A stretch of 64,000 nt of DNA from Lachnoclostridium sp. An14 (GTDB taxonomy: Bacteria > Bacillota > Clostridia > Lachnospirales > Lachnospiraceae): the NCBI RefSeq assembly GCF_002160755.1, contig NZ_NFLE01000003.1:1-64000 (forward strand), written 5' to 3'. Positions within the stretch are counted from its first letter, which is position 1. Each line of letters begins with the position of its first letter. The notes below the pieces were generated by a model. The model made no database searches and was not told the origin of the DNA. It worked only from the letters and a program-made list of their open reading frames with translations. The position numbers were made by a program, and so were the translations under genes. This document shows positions 16,370 through 24,309 of this stretch, in pieces.

Positions 16370-17130
16370 GGGGTGTCCTCCTTTCTCTCAGCCCCGTGGG
16401 GGATTTTTGACAGCAGAAATAAAAAGAACCGCTCAAACACAGCGCTCACGGCGATGATGACTAATGTCCAGGAAAAGAGATTTGCCGTGTCCAGCCACGT
16501 TTTGGAGAGGTAGAGTTGCCGGCCGATGGACCACTGGGGAGTGCCGATGACCTCAGCGGCTACCCCTGATTTCCAGCTCATACCCAGGGCGATACGGCAG
16601 CCGTTTATCAGGTAGGGCAGCAGGGCGGGGAGATAGAGGAAACGGACCCGTCCGGAAAAGGGGATCCGGAATACCTCTGCCATCTCCAAAAGGTTCCGGT
16701 CCGTACTTCGCAGCCCTGCCAGGGTATTCACGTAGAGGATGGGGAAGACCACCAGGAAGGAAATAAAAATACACAGGTTTTCCGACCCCATCCAGATCAG
16801 GGCCAGGATGACGAAGGAGGCCACAGGCACGGACTTTACCAGGGTGATAACCGGGGCCAGGACTTCCTCCAGGAGAGGAAAACGGAAGGCCGCCGTCCCG
16901 GTCAGGATGCCGGAGACAAAGGCCAGGAGAAAGCCCAGGCTGATCTTTGCGAAGGAGGCGGCGATGGTTTGCCAGAAGTCCGGGGTGACGGCCTGGGAAT
17001 ACAGGGAAACCAGCACGTCTGCCGGTCCTACTAAGAGGATGGAATTTCCCACCGCCATGCTGGCGGCCTGCCAGAGAGCCAGCCAGAACAGCAGGATGAA
17101 AAGTTTTTTGATCCAGGGTATGAGCTGCAT
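16366..17130 (-). CDS. ABC importer permease (SsuC/TauC-type)
   Basis: 254 residues with about six membrane helices and the binding-protein-dependent permease loop (residues about 150-200: LLEMAEVFRIPFSGRVRFLYLP then GCRIALGMSWKSGVAAEVIG), typical of the SsuC/NrtB family. It follows the lipoprotein gene on the minus strand after a 247-bp gap with a terminator-like hairpin. It overlaps the ATPase gene by 4 bp. Confidence 0.85.
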   Translation of the reverse strand: MQLIPWIKKLFILLFWLALWQAASMAVGNSILLVGPADVLVSLYSQAVTPDFWQTIAASFAKISLGFLLAFVSGILTGTAAFRFPLLEEVLAPVITLVKSVPVASFVILALIWMGSENLCIFISFLVVFPILYVNTLAGLRSTDRNLLEMAEVFRIPFSGRVRFLYLPALLPYLINGCRIALGMSWKSGVAAEVIGTPQWSIGRQLYLSKTWLDTANLFSWTLVIIAVSAVFERFFLFLLSKIPHGAERKEDTP

Positions 17131-17261
17131 AAATGCCTTTCCGGGAGCGTCCTGAGAGGGGCGTCCCTGTTTTTGAATGAGGGATGGGAACGGGAAAAAG
17201 AATCAAAACTTCTCTGGAAAGAAAAACTGCCAGGGATGTTCGGCCTTCTGTCCCGGAATCT

Positions 17262-17313
17262 TATGAAATAAAACGGAACGGAGAGCCGGATTTTGGCGTT
17301 CCCCGTTCCGTTT
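17262..17313 (-). terminator. Hairpin between binding-protein and permease genes (partial terminator)
   Basis: On the minus strand an 11-bp perfect stem (17313-17303 with 17281-17271, AAACGGAACGG/CCGTTCCGTTT) is followed by TATTTCAT. It lies after the binding-protein gene and ahead of the permease. Such hairpins usually let the binding protein be made in excess over the membrane subunits. Confidence 0.6.
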
Positions 17314-17377
17314 CCGGTTTTCAGGCTGTGATGCAGGAGGGCGGCCTGCCCACTTTTAAGGGTTCACAGCGGTTTCC

Positions 17378-18439
17378 TTACGGAATGTAGTAGAAATCAT
17401 CTCCCGGCAGGTTTCCGCCTACGGAGGAGGGATCCTGGTCATAGAGCACCTGCAGGTAGCCGCTTAAGGCCGCCTTCATCTCCTCGCCGGTCAGGCAGGT
17501 AATGTTGCAGTAGGGGATGGCTTTTTTAGCTACCGGCGCCTTTTCAATAATGCCAAGATCCGCCACCAGCTGGGAGGCCTCGTCCAGGTTTTCCGTCACC
17601 GCCAGGGCAGACTCCTCATGCTCATAGAGGAAGGTAGTCACCGCTTCCGGCTCTGCCTTCAGAAAATCAGTGCGGGCCACGGTGACGCCGGTCACCAGGG
17701 TGCTGCCGCCGGCCTGCTCCTGGACCTTGTTCCACTCGGCGGTGAGATCCAGCACCATGCGCAGCTGGTCGTTCTGAGCCATGGCGGCGGTCACGAAGGG
17801 CTGAGGCAGCATTCCCACGGCGTCTGGGGTCTCTTTTAGGATGGCAGCCACCTCGGCGGCTTCCGTCTTGTACTCCAGCTTGACATCGTCGGTGGTGAGG
17901 CCGTTGGCCTTTAAGAGATACTGCATCACGTAGTCCGGCGTGGTTCCCATGCCGGTCAGATAAACGGTTTTCCCTTTTAAATCCGCCATGGATTGGATGG
18001 ACTCGTCGGAGGACACCACGTAGAGAACGCCCAGGGTGTTGATGTCGATGACGGTTATATTTCCCTCGGTCTTGTTGTAGAGGACACTGGCTACGTTGGC
18101 GGGGATCAGGGCGATGTCCAGCTCTCCCTTTACCAGCAGGCCGGTGATCTCGTCAGCGGCTGTGGCCATATGAAACTCGTAGTAATTTCCAGACTCCCCG
18201 TTGTCCGCCTTCTGCATGGTGTAAACCAGGCCCATGGAGGTGGGGCCGTTTAAAGAGCCTACCCGGACTGTGGGCTTTTCTCCGATGGCGTCCTCCGCCT
18301 GGGCTGCCGTTTCGCTTTCTGTTTCGGCGGCTGTGGTGGCCTCCGTTTCAGGAGCGGTTGTGGGAGCGCTCTGTCCGCCGCAGCCGGAAAGAGAGAGGGC
18401 CGTCAGGGCCGCCAAAAGTAACGCTGCTGTCTTTTTCAT
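17378..18439 (-). CDS. ABC importer substrate-binding lipoprotein (SsuA/NMT1-like)
   Basis: 353 residues. ATG 18439 (minus) has GAGGAGG upstream and opens a lipoprotein signal: MKKTAALLLAALTALSLSGC, with the lipidated Cys at residue 20. A low-complexity Thr/Ala/Glu linker follows (about 22-50). The mature domain has the NMT1/THI5-like pattern: VRVGSLNGPTSMGLVY, then LDIALIPANVASVLYNKT, and DLKGKTVYLTGMGTTPDYV. It captures an unknown small substrate for the adjacent permease and ATPase. Confidence 0.85.
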   Translation of the reverse strand: MKKTAALLLAALTALSLSGCGGQSAPTTAPETEATTAAETESETAAQAEDAIGEKPTVRVGSLNGPTSMGLVYTMQKADNGESGNYYEFHMATAADEITGLLVKGELDIALIPANVASVLYNKTEGNITVIDINTLGVLYVVSSDESIQSMADLKGKTVYLTGMGTTPDYVMQYLLKANGLTTDDVKLEYKTEAAEVAAILKETPDAVGMLPQPFVTAAMAQNDQLRMVLDLTAEWNKVQEQAGGSTLVTGVTVARTDFLKAEPEAVTTFLYEHEESALAVTENLDEASQLVADLGIIEKAPVAKKAIPYCNITCLTGEEMKAALSGYLQVLYDQDPSSVGGNLPGDDFYYIP

Positions 18440-18484
18440 AGGGTTCCTCCTCGTTGTGATAGAATTTGTCATTGAATTGTCCAC

Positions 18485-18514
18485 ATTATAGCACCGCGGA
18501 GGAGGGGTTGTCAA
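18485..18514 (-). promoter_or_regulatory. Promoter of the binding-protein operon
   Basis: Minus strand: TTGACA (18514-18509), an 18-bp spacer and TATAAT (18490-18485), about 45 nt upstream of the start codon at 18439. Confidence 0.75.
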
Positions 18515-18559
18515 AAATATGAATATAGCCCTGTACGACTGTCTGTCCTCTCTCTGCCG

Positions 18560-19129
18560 TTACCGTTCCAGACCATAAAACTGGATGTCCCAGCCATCCG
18601 GCTGTTTGAGCATTTCAAGAGTCAGGTACAGGAGCCCTTCGTCTCCTGCAGAGTCCTGAAATTCCAGGGAAACGACTGACACTGTCCCGATTTCTTCCTC
18701 CCCTATGTCCTCCAGTCCCTTGATGGCCAGTACCTTTGCCGTCCCGTCCCCTTCATAGACGTCGATCGCCCACGGATAAGGCTCTGTCAGGTAGTTCTGG
18801 AGTTCCTCTGTGCGGCCGGCGAAATATGCGGCCGCGAAATTTTCTGCCACGGCCCGCGCCGTTTCCCCGTCCGCGAATAGAGAAGGGGCCTCTGGAGCGG
18901 AGCTCTCCGCTGTCGTTTCCGAAGGTTGGCCGGTGGGAGCGGACGTAGTTTCCTTTGCCGTTTCGCTGGAGCCGGAACTGACCGCGGCCGTCTCCGTAGG
19001 CGCGGATTCCGGGGAAGAACAGCCGGTCAGAGGCCCCGCCGCCAGCGCGGCCGCCAGGGCGCAGGCCAGGAGCGGGTGTTTGCGTGAGTTCGTTGTTCCG
19101 GTAAAGAATGATTTTTTCCATTTTGTCAT
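18560..19129 (-). CDS. Putative lipoprotein of unknown function
   Basis: 189 residues from ATG 19129 (minus), preceded by AAGGAGGTG. A basic N-terminus and hydrophobic helix end in the lipobox LTGC (Cys about residue 37). A Ser/Thr/Glu/Ala-rich linker follows (about 40-85), then a roughly 100-residue folded domain (AVAENFAAAYFAGRTEELQNYL to the C-terminus) that resembles SnoaL/NTF2-like or DUF-type extracellular domains only in general pattern. I do not recognise the family. It has its own promoter at 19214-19242. Confidence 0.7.
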   Translation of the reverse strand: MTKWKKSFFTGTTNSRKHPLLACALAAALAAGPLTGCSSPESAPTETAAVSSGSSETAKETTSAPTGQPSETTAESSAPEAPSLFADGETARAVAENFAAAYFAGRTEELQNYLTEPYPWAIDVYEGDGTAKVLAIKGLEDIGEEEIGTVSVVSLEFQDSAGDEGLLYLTLEMLKQPDGWDIQFYGLER

Positions 19130-19213
19130 ATGAAACACCTCCTTCAATCCCTTGAATCGTTTGGCGCGGAATGGGGACCGCTTTTTCGTGTTGTAGAATC
19201 TGCCTTTCGTTTC

Positions 19214-19242
19214 ATTATACGTGATCCGGGGGGATAAGTAAA
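19214..19242 (-). promoter_or_regulatory. Promoter of the lipoprotein gene
   Basis: Minus strand: TTTACT (19242-19237), a 17-bp spacer and TATAAT (19219-19214), 85 nt upstream of ATG 19129. Confidence 0.65.
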
Positions 19243-19280
19243 CGAAGACCATGTGTTCCGAAAGGATCAGACGAAGTCAG

Positions 19281-19376
19281 CATCGAAAGAGGTCTCGGCA
19301 GAAGGATCGAAAAAAGTCTCGGCAGAAGGATCGAAAGAGGTCTCGGCAAAAAGATCAAAAGAAATCTCGACAGAAG
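19281..19376. repeat. Tandem repeat, four 24-bp units
   Basis: Units start at 19281, 19305, 19329 and 19353, with a decayed fifth from 19377. The core is GATCGAAAGAGGTCTCGGCA. The 532-bp stretch between the lipoprotein and EamA genes (19130-19661) holds this, the lipoprotein promoter at its left end and no gene I trust. Because 24 is a multiple of 3, frames stay open across it on both strands and give repetitive peptides (for example SAEGSKEV), but none has a ribosome binding site. Confidence 0.8.
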
Positions 19377-19661
19377 AATCAGCAAAAACATCGAAAGAAC
19401 CAGAAACTGGGAGAAACAAAAGAACCCCAAAAAACAAGCAGCAGAAAGCCCCCGTACTGGCCGGCGGCATCCGGAAATACCAGCGGCGGAAAACGAAAAT
19501 GGTTCCCGTTTTCGGCCTTGCTCCCTCAAATACCGCCGCAAAACACAAAAACGCACATATTTTTCAAGACAATCCCGCCTGCCTGTAGTAAAATAACAGG
19601 TACGGGCCGGCCGGCTCCGGTCAGACCGGCCTGATTCACGAAAAGGAAGGGAAGGACAACT

Positions 19662-20570
19662 ATGAAACAAAGCACATCAACGGGACATCTTGCGGCGCTG
19701 TTCACCATTGTGGTATGGGGGACCACCTTCATTTCCACCAAACTTTTGCTGGTGGACTTTGCGCCGGTGGAAATTTTGCTGTTCCGTTTTATTATGGGAT
19801 ACGGGGCGCTGTGGATCATGGCTCCCAGAAGATTAAAAACCGCCGGCATCCGCCAAGAGCTCACCTTCGCGGCGGCAGGGCTCTGCGGTATCTGCCTCTA
19901 CTACCTGCTGGAAAACATCGCCCTGACTTACACCATGGCCTCCAACGTGGGCGTGATCATTTCCATCGCCCCCTTTTTCACGGCTATTCTGGCGAAGGTC
20001 TGCTTTCGCGGGAAAGAACGGCTGGGAGCCGGATTTTTCGCCGGTTTCGCGGTGGCCATGACAGGCATCATCCTCATCAGCTTTAACGGAGCTGAGCTGC
20101 AGCTGAACCCGGCGGGGGATCTTCTGGCGGCCGGGGCTGCCCTGGTATGGGCCTTTTACTCCATTCTCACCAGGATCATCAGCGGTTATGGTTATCCAGT
20201 GGTGCTGGCGACCAGGCGGACCTTCTTTTACGGGCTGGTGTTTATGATTCCCGCCGCCTGCGTTTCCGGGGTGAGAGTGGAACCGGCCCTCTTTGCCAAT
20301 CCTTTGTACCTGTTAAATTTCCTCTATCTGGGGCTGGGAGCCTCCGCCCTCTGTTTTGTTACCTGGAATTTCGCGGTGAAGGTGCTGGGAGCGGTGAAAA
20401 CCAGCGTTTACATCTACATGGTGCCGGTGATCACGGTAGTCACCTCCGCCATCGTCCTGGGAGAGCCAGTGACGGTGATGTCCGCCGCCGGAACGGCTCT
20501 CACCCTGGCGGGACTTCTCTTGTCAGAGAAAAAGCCCTCCGGCACGGGGAAAAAGGCCGCGATGCCGTAA
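19662..20570 (+). CDS. EamA/DMT-family transporter
   Basis: 302 residues with ten predicted membrane helices in two EamA repeats (about 8-140 and 150-285). The first repeat starts LAALFTIVVWGTTFISTKLLL, a typical DMT opening, and YYLLENIALTYTMASNVGVI matches the usual end of helix 3-4. AAGGAAGGGAAGG lies upstream of the ATG. Members export amino acids or other metabolites across the inner membrane; the substrate is not predictable. It is a single-gene unit followed by a terminator and an R1 repeat. Confidence 0.85.
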   Translation: MKQSTSTGHLAALFTIVVWGTTFISTKLLLVDFAPVEILLFRFIMGYGALWIMAPRRLKTAGIRQELTFAAAGLCGICLYYLLENIALTYTMASNVGVIISIAPFFTAILAKVCFRGKERLGAGFFAGFAVAMTGIILISFNGAELQLNPAGDLLAAGAALVWAFYSILTRIISGYGYPVVLATRRTFFYGLVFMIPAACVSGVRVEPALFANPLYLLNFLYLGLGASALCFVTWNFAVKVLGAVKTSVYIYMVPVITVVTSAIVLGEPVTVMSAAGTALTLAGLLLSEKKPSGTGKKAAMP

Positions 20571-20670
20571 CTCTTTCGCCAAGCCGCTCATCGTTTGGCA
20601 GAGGCTGCCATACCGGTTTGCGTAAGGCATCCCCGCCGCCAAATGATTCCTCTCTGGCGTCTGCCCAATC

Positions 20671-20735
20671 AAACCATCGCGCTGTCTGCTGCCTAGTGGG
20701 AAAGCTCCCGCGCAGCAGGCGGCGCGATGGTTTTT
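20671..20735 (+). terminator. Intrinsic terminator
   Basis: AAACCATCGCGC (20671-20682) pairs with GCGCGATGGTTT (20722-20733) and the T-run follows; an inner GCTGC/GCAGC arm extends the structure. It ends the EamA transcript. The 498-bp gap to the hydrogenase cluster holds this, an R1 repeat and a promoter. Confidence 0.75.
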
Positions 20736-20864
20736 GTGTCAGCAGGAAACCGCGTCCCCGATTGCCACAAAAGCCTCCGGCGGGAGTCACACTCCGCGCA
20801 AAGGAAACTGGCCGCTGGCGCAGCCGCGCTCCGGCGCGGGTGTGCGCTGCAACGCACACTTTTT
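20736..20864 (+). repeat. R1 intergenic structured repeat, copy 3
   Basis: Contains the R1 blocks AAAAGCCTCCGGCGGGAG, ACTCCGCGCA, GGCGCAGCCGCGCTCCGGCG and the end hairpin GTGTGCG/CGCACAC (20840-20846, 20853-20859) with TTTTT. The end-hairpin loop is longer (ctgcaa) than in copies 2 and 4. It follows a gene and its terminator, in the same orientation as that gene. Confidence 0.75.
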
Positions 20865-20932
20865 ATGGCGGAACGGCTGTTAAAGGATTGTGTAAAATCC
20901 GCCTAATTCCGCCTAATTTAGGCCCTCGATAC

Positions 20933-20961
20933 TTGATAAAAATATCACAATATGAGATAAT
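20933..20961 (+). promoter_or_regulatory. Promoter of hydrogenase cluster I
   Basis: TTGATA (20933-20938), a 17-bp spacer and GATAAT (20956-20961), about 108 nt upstream of the first gene of the cluster. Confidence 0.6.
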
Positions 20962-21068
20962 AAACCCAACCAGAACCGGCGGGGCAGAGGACGGCAAACC
21001 TGCCCGGGGGACCATTCCCGGCCGGGGCTCTGAGGGGAATTTTACATAATGATTCGGAGGTAAGAAGT

Positions 21069-21311
21069 ATGAGGGTTACAATCTGTATAGGAAGCGCGTG
21101 CCATTTGAAAGGCTCCAGGGAGGTTATTTCTCAGATGCAGGATCTGGTGGCACAGAACGGACTGGTGGACAAGGTGGACTTAAACGGCGCCTTCTGCTCC
21201 GGCAACTGCGTGAAAGAGGGGGTCTGCGTCACCGTGGACGGAGAGCTGTATTCCGTAAAGCCGGAGGAGGCAAAAGGCTTTTTCGAGAAGGAAATCCTCG
21301 GGAGGATGTAG
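21069..21311 (+). CDS. Thioredoxin-like [2Fe-2S] ferredoxin
   Basis: 80 residues with the NuoE C-terminal/Clostridium pasteurianum-type 2Fe-2S fold: cysteines at positions 6 and 11 (CIGSAC) and a second pair in FCSGNCVKEGVC. It likely passes electrons to the hydrogenase encoded 1 nt downstream; such small partners accompany group C hydrogenases. AGGAGG-like TCGGAGG lies before the ATG. First gene of a four-gene operon. Confidence 0.85.
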   Translation: MRVTICIGSACHLKGSREVISQMQDLVAQNGLVDKVDLNGAFCSGNCVKEGVCVTVDGELYSVKPEEAKGFFEKEILGRM

Positions 21312-21312
21312 G

Positions 21313-23043
21313 ATGGGGATTATCGACTTTAAGGCAACCAAGTGCAAGCACTGTTATAAATGTGTCCGTTACTGCGATGTGAAAGCCATTATGATCAAGG
21401 ATGAGCGGGCGGAAATCATGCCGGACAAGTGCATTCTCTGCGGCCACTGCCTGCAGATCTGTCCTCAGGAGGCCAAAACCTTAAACAGCGATCTGAGCAT
21501 GGTCCAGGCTATGATCCGCCGGGGGGAGCAGGTCATCGTTTCCCTGGCTCCGTCTTACATGGGCCTGCTGCCCTACAAGACCATCGGGCAGGTGAAGGCA
21601 GCCCTGAAACAGTTAGGTTTCGCGGACGTGCGGGAGACGGCGGAGGGAGCCGCTGTGGTGACGGCGGAATACGCCAGGCTGCTGGCGGAGGGAGAGATGG
21701 AAAATATCATCACCACCTGCTGTCCCGCTGCCAATTCCCTGATCGAGATCTATTACCCGGAACTGGTGCCCTATATGGCGCCGGTGGTATCGCCCATGGT
21801 GGCCCACGGTATGATGATCAAAAAAGAGCGTCCTGAGGCGAAGGTGGTATTCCTGGGCCCCTGCATCGCCAAAAAGCAGGAGGCGGAGGATCCCCGCCAT
21901 GCCGGAGTCATTGACGCCGTGTTAAATTTCAACGACATCCGGCGCTGGCTCGCGGAACAGTCCATTGTCATCACGGAGTGCGAGGACGAGCCCTTTGAGC
22001 AGATCGACCCGAAGGTGAACCGCCTCTATCCCGTGACCAACGGCGTGGTCAATTCCGTGATTTCCACAGAGGGGAAGGCGGATGGCTACCGCAAATTCTA
22101 CGTTCACGGCTTAAGCAACTGCATCGACCTGTGCCGCTCCATGGTGCGGGGAGAGATCAAGGGCTGCTTTATTGAGATGAACAGCTGCTCCGGCGGCTGC
22201 ATCAAAGGCCCCACGGTGGGCGACGAGACCATTTCCCGGTTTAAGGTAAAGCTGGATATGGAGGAGACCATTTCCAGGGAGCCGGCGGACGAGGGGCGGG
22301 TCGCCCAGGTGATGAACGGCCTTTCCTTTGCAAAGACATTCGAGGATCACTCCCCCAAAGATCCCATGCCCACGGAGGCCCAGATCCAGGAGATCCTGCG
22401 GATGACGGGCAAGAACCGGCCGGAGGACGAGCTAAACTGCGGCGCCTGCGGCTATCCCACCTGCAGAGAAAAGGCTATCGCCGTGTTCCAGAAGAAGGCG
22501 GAGCTCAATATGTGCATCCCCTTCATGCACGAAAAGGCGGAGTCCTTTGCCAACCTGGTGATGGAGACTTCCCCCAACGTGGTGCTCATCGTGGATCCGG
22601 AGATGAAGATTCTGGAGTATTCCGCCGTGGGAGAGAAGTATTTCGGAAAAACCAGGACCGAGGCGTTGGGAATGTACCTTTACGAGTTTATCGACCCCAC
22701 GGATTTCCAGTGGGTCCTGGACACCCATCAGAACATCCACGGCAAGAAGGTGACCTACACCGAGTACGGAGTCACCATGCTGCAGAACATCGTTTACATA
22801 AAGAAAGAAAACGCCGTGCTGGCCACGTTTATCGACATCACGCAGCAGGAGGAGCAGGCCAAAATGGACTATGAGACGAAACTGGAGACCATTGACCTGG
22901 CTCAGCGGGTCATCCACAAGCAGATGATGGTGGCGCAGGAGATCGCCGGTCTTCTGGGTGAGACCACGGCGGAGACAAAGACCACTTTGACAAAACTGTG
23001 CAAATCCCTGCTGGACGACGGAAACGAAAGCGAGGTTCGGTAG
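21313..23043 (+). CDS. Sensory group C [FeFe]-hydrogenase with PAS domain (HydS-like)
   Basis: 576 residues. Two [4Fe-4S] motifs at the N-terminus (CKHCYKCVRYC at 12-22, CILCGHCLQIC at 37-47) precede an H-cluster domain with altered but complete motifs: TCCPAAN (about 135), FLGPCIAKKQEA (about 184) and NSCSGGCIKGP (about 292). A further Cys-rich 4Fe-4S module follows (CGACGYPTC, about 376), then a PAS domain (about 415-515) and a C-terminal helix. This order (hydrogenase, Fe-S, PAS) is that of the group C hydrogenases proposed to sense H2 or redox state. The next gene, a PP2C phosphatase touching its stop codon, is the probable output. Catalytic turnover is expected to be low, from family knowledge. 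Confidence 0.88.
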   Translation: MGIIDFKATKCKHCYKCVRYCDVKAIMIKDERAEIMPDKCILCGHCLQICPQEAKTLNSDLSMVQAMIRRGEQVIVSLAPSYMGLLPYKTIGQVKAALKQLGFADVRETAEGAAVVTAEYARLLAEGEMENIITTCCPAANSLIEIYYPELVPYMAPVVSPMVAHGMMIKKERPEAKVVFLGPCIAKKQEAEDPRHAGVIDAVLNFNDIRRWLAEQSIVITECEDEPFEQIDPKVNRLYPVTNGVVNSVISTEGKADGYRKFYVHGLSNCIDLCRSMVRGEIKGCFIEMNSCSGGCIKGPTVGDETISRFKVKLDMEETISREPADEGRVAQVMNGLSFAKTFEDHSPKDPMPTEAQIQEILRMTGKNRPEDELNCGACGYPTCREKAIAVFQKKAELNMCIPFMHEKAESFANLVMETSPNVVLIVDPEMKILEYSAVGEKYFGKTRTEALGMYLYEFIDPTDFQWVLDTHQNIHGKKVTYTEYGVTMLQNIVYIKKENAVLATFIDITQQEEQAKMDYETKLETIDLAQRVIHKQMMVAQEIAGLLGETTAETKTTLTKLCKSLLDDGNESEVR

Positions 23044-24225
23044 ATGGGAATTACAGTGGACGTCGCCTACAAGAGCTTTAACAAGTTCGGCGAGGTGCTC
23101 TGCGGCGACAAGGTGGAGATCCTGCAGACAGCGGATTCCAACATCATGATCCTGGCCGACGGCATGGGCAGCGGGGTAAAGGCCAACATCCTGGCCACCC
23201 TCACCTCCAAGATCCTGGGGACTATGTTTCTAAACGGGGCCACCCTGGAGGAATGTGTGGAGACCATCGTGGACACTCTGCCCATCTGTCAGGTGAGAAA
23301 GGTGGCGTATTCCACCTTCAGCATCCTTCAGGTATTCCACAGCGGAGAGGCCTACCTGGTGGAATTTGACAATCCCGGCTGCATTTACATCCGGGACGGC
23401 AGCCTGGTCCCCATTCCGGAGAACACCCGGGTGATCAAGGACAAAAAGATCAACGAGTTTCGGTTCCACGTGAAAAAGGGGGACGCCCTGATCCTCATGA
23501 GCGACGGAACCATTCACGCCGGCGTGGGACAGCTGTTAAATTTTGGCTGGCTGTGGGAGGACATCGCCGCCTACGCCCTGCGCCAGTACGGAAAAACCAT
23601 CTCCGCGGCGCGTCTGGCTACCGCCGTCTGCGAGGCCTGTGACGAGCTCTATATGTACCGCCCCGGAGACGACACCACCGTGGCCTGTATGCGTATCATT
23701 GACGCGAAACCGGTGCACCTCATGACCGGTCCCGCCCAGAACAAGGACGACGACAAAAAAATGGTTGACGAATTCATGAGCGGGGAGGATAATACGAAAC
23801 GGATCGTATGCGGAGGTACCAGCGCCACCATCGTCTCCAGAGTCCTTGGAAGGCCCCTGGACGTGTCGCTGGACTACGTGGATCCGGAGATCCCGCCCAT
23901 GGCCTATATGGAGGGGATCGAGCTGGTCACGGAAGGGGTTCTCACCCTGAACCGGGTCATCAAGCTGCTGCGGCGGTATGTGGACAAGGAGGTTGTCACC
24001 GAGGAGTTCTTCCTGGAGCTGGACAAGAAAAACGGTGCCTCCATGGTGGCGAAAATGATCATCGAGGACTGTACAGAGCTGCATCTGTACGTGGGCCGCG
24101 CCATCAACAGCGCATACCAGAACCCGGGACTGCCCTTTGACTTAGGCATCCGCCAGAACCTGGTGGAACAGCTGCGCCGGGCAGTGGAGGAGATGGGAAA
24201 ACCGGTGACGGTGACCTACTATTAA
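23044..24225 (+). CDS. SpoIIE-type PP2C serine/threonine phosphatase
   Basis: 393 residues. The N-terminal 225 form a PP2C/SpoIIE catalytic domain with intact metal-binding acidic motifs: ILADGMGSGVKA (about 35-46), LMSDGTIHAGVG (about 150) and PGDDTTVACMRI (about 208). The remaining 165 residues are a separate domain (VCGGTSATIVSRVLGRPLDV onward) that I do not recognise with certainty. The ATG follows the hydrogenase stop directly. Its expected job is dephosphorylation of a Ser/Thr protein in response to the sensory hydrogenase. No STAS or anti-sigma target is encoded beside it; GHKL kinases occur in hydrogenase cluster II. Confidence 0.85.
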   Translation: MGITVDVAYKSFNKFGEVLCGDKVEILQTADSNIMILADGMGSGVKANILATLTSKILGTMFLNGATLEECVETIVDTLPICQVRKVAYSTFSILQVFHSGEAYLVEFDNPGCIYIRDGSLVPIPENTRVIKDKKINEFRFHVKKGDALILMSDGTIHAGVGQLLNFGWLWEDIAAYALRQYGKTISAARLATAVCEACDELYMYRPGDDTTVACMRIIDAKPVHLMTGPAQNKDDDKKMVDEFMSGEDNTKRIVCGGTSATIVSRVLGRPLDVSLDYVDPEIPPMAYMEGIELVTEGVLTLNRVIKLLRRYVDKEVVTEEFFLELDKKNGASMVAKMIIEDCTELHLYVGRAINSAYQNPGLPFDLGIRQNLVEQLRRAVEEMGKPVTVTYY

Positions 24226-24309
24226 TACTTATTTGGAGAACGGAATGGCATATACGCCGGCGGGGCCTCCTGGCTCCCCGGCGCAACAGAAAATGAGGAG
24301 GAAAGAGGA

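Noticed and set aside
19251-19634. Overlapping open frames of 111-127 residues (Lys/Ser/Gln-rich repeats) on the plus strand and one on the minus strand.
   Set aside because: They exist because of the 24-bp tandem repeat; none has a ribosome binding site and the residues after the repeat look random.
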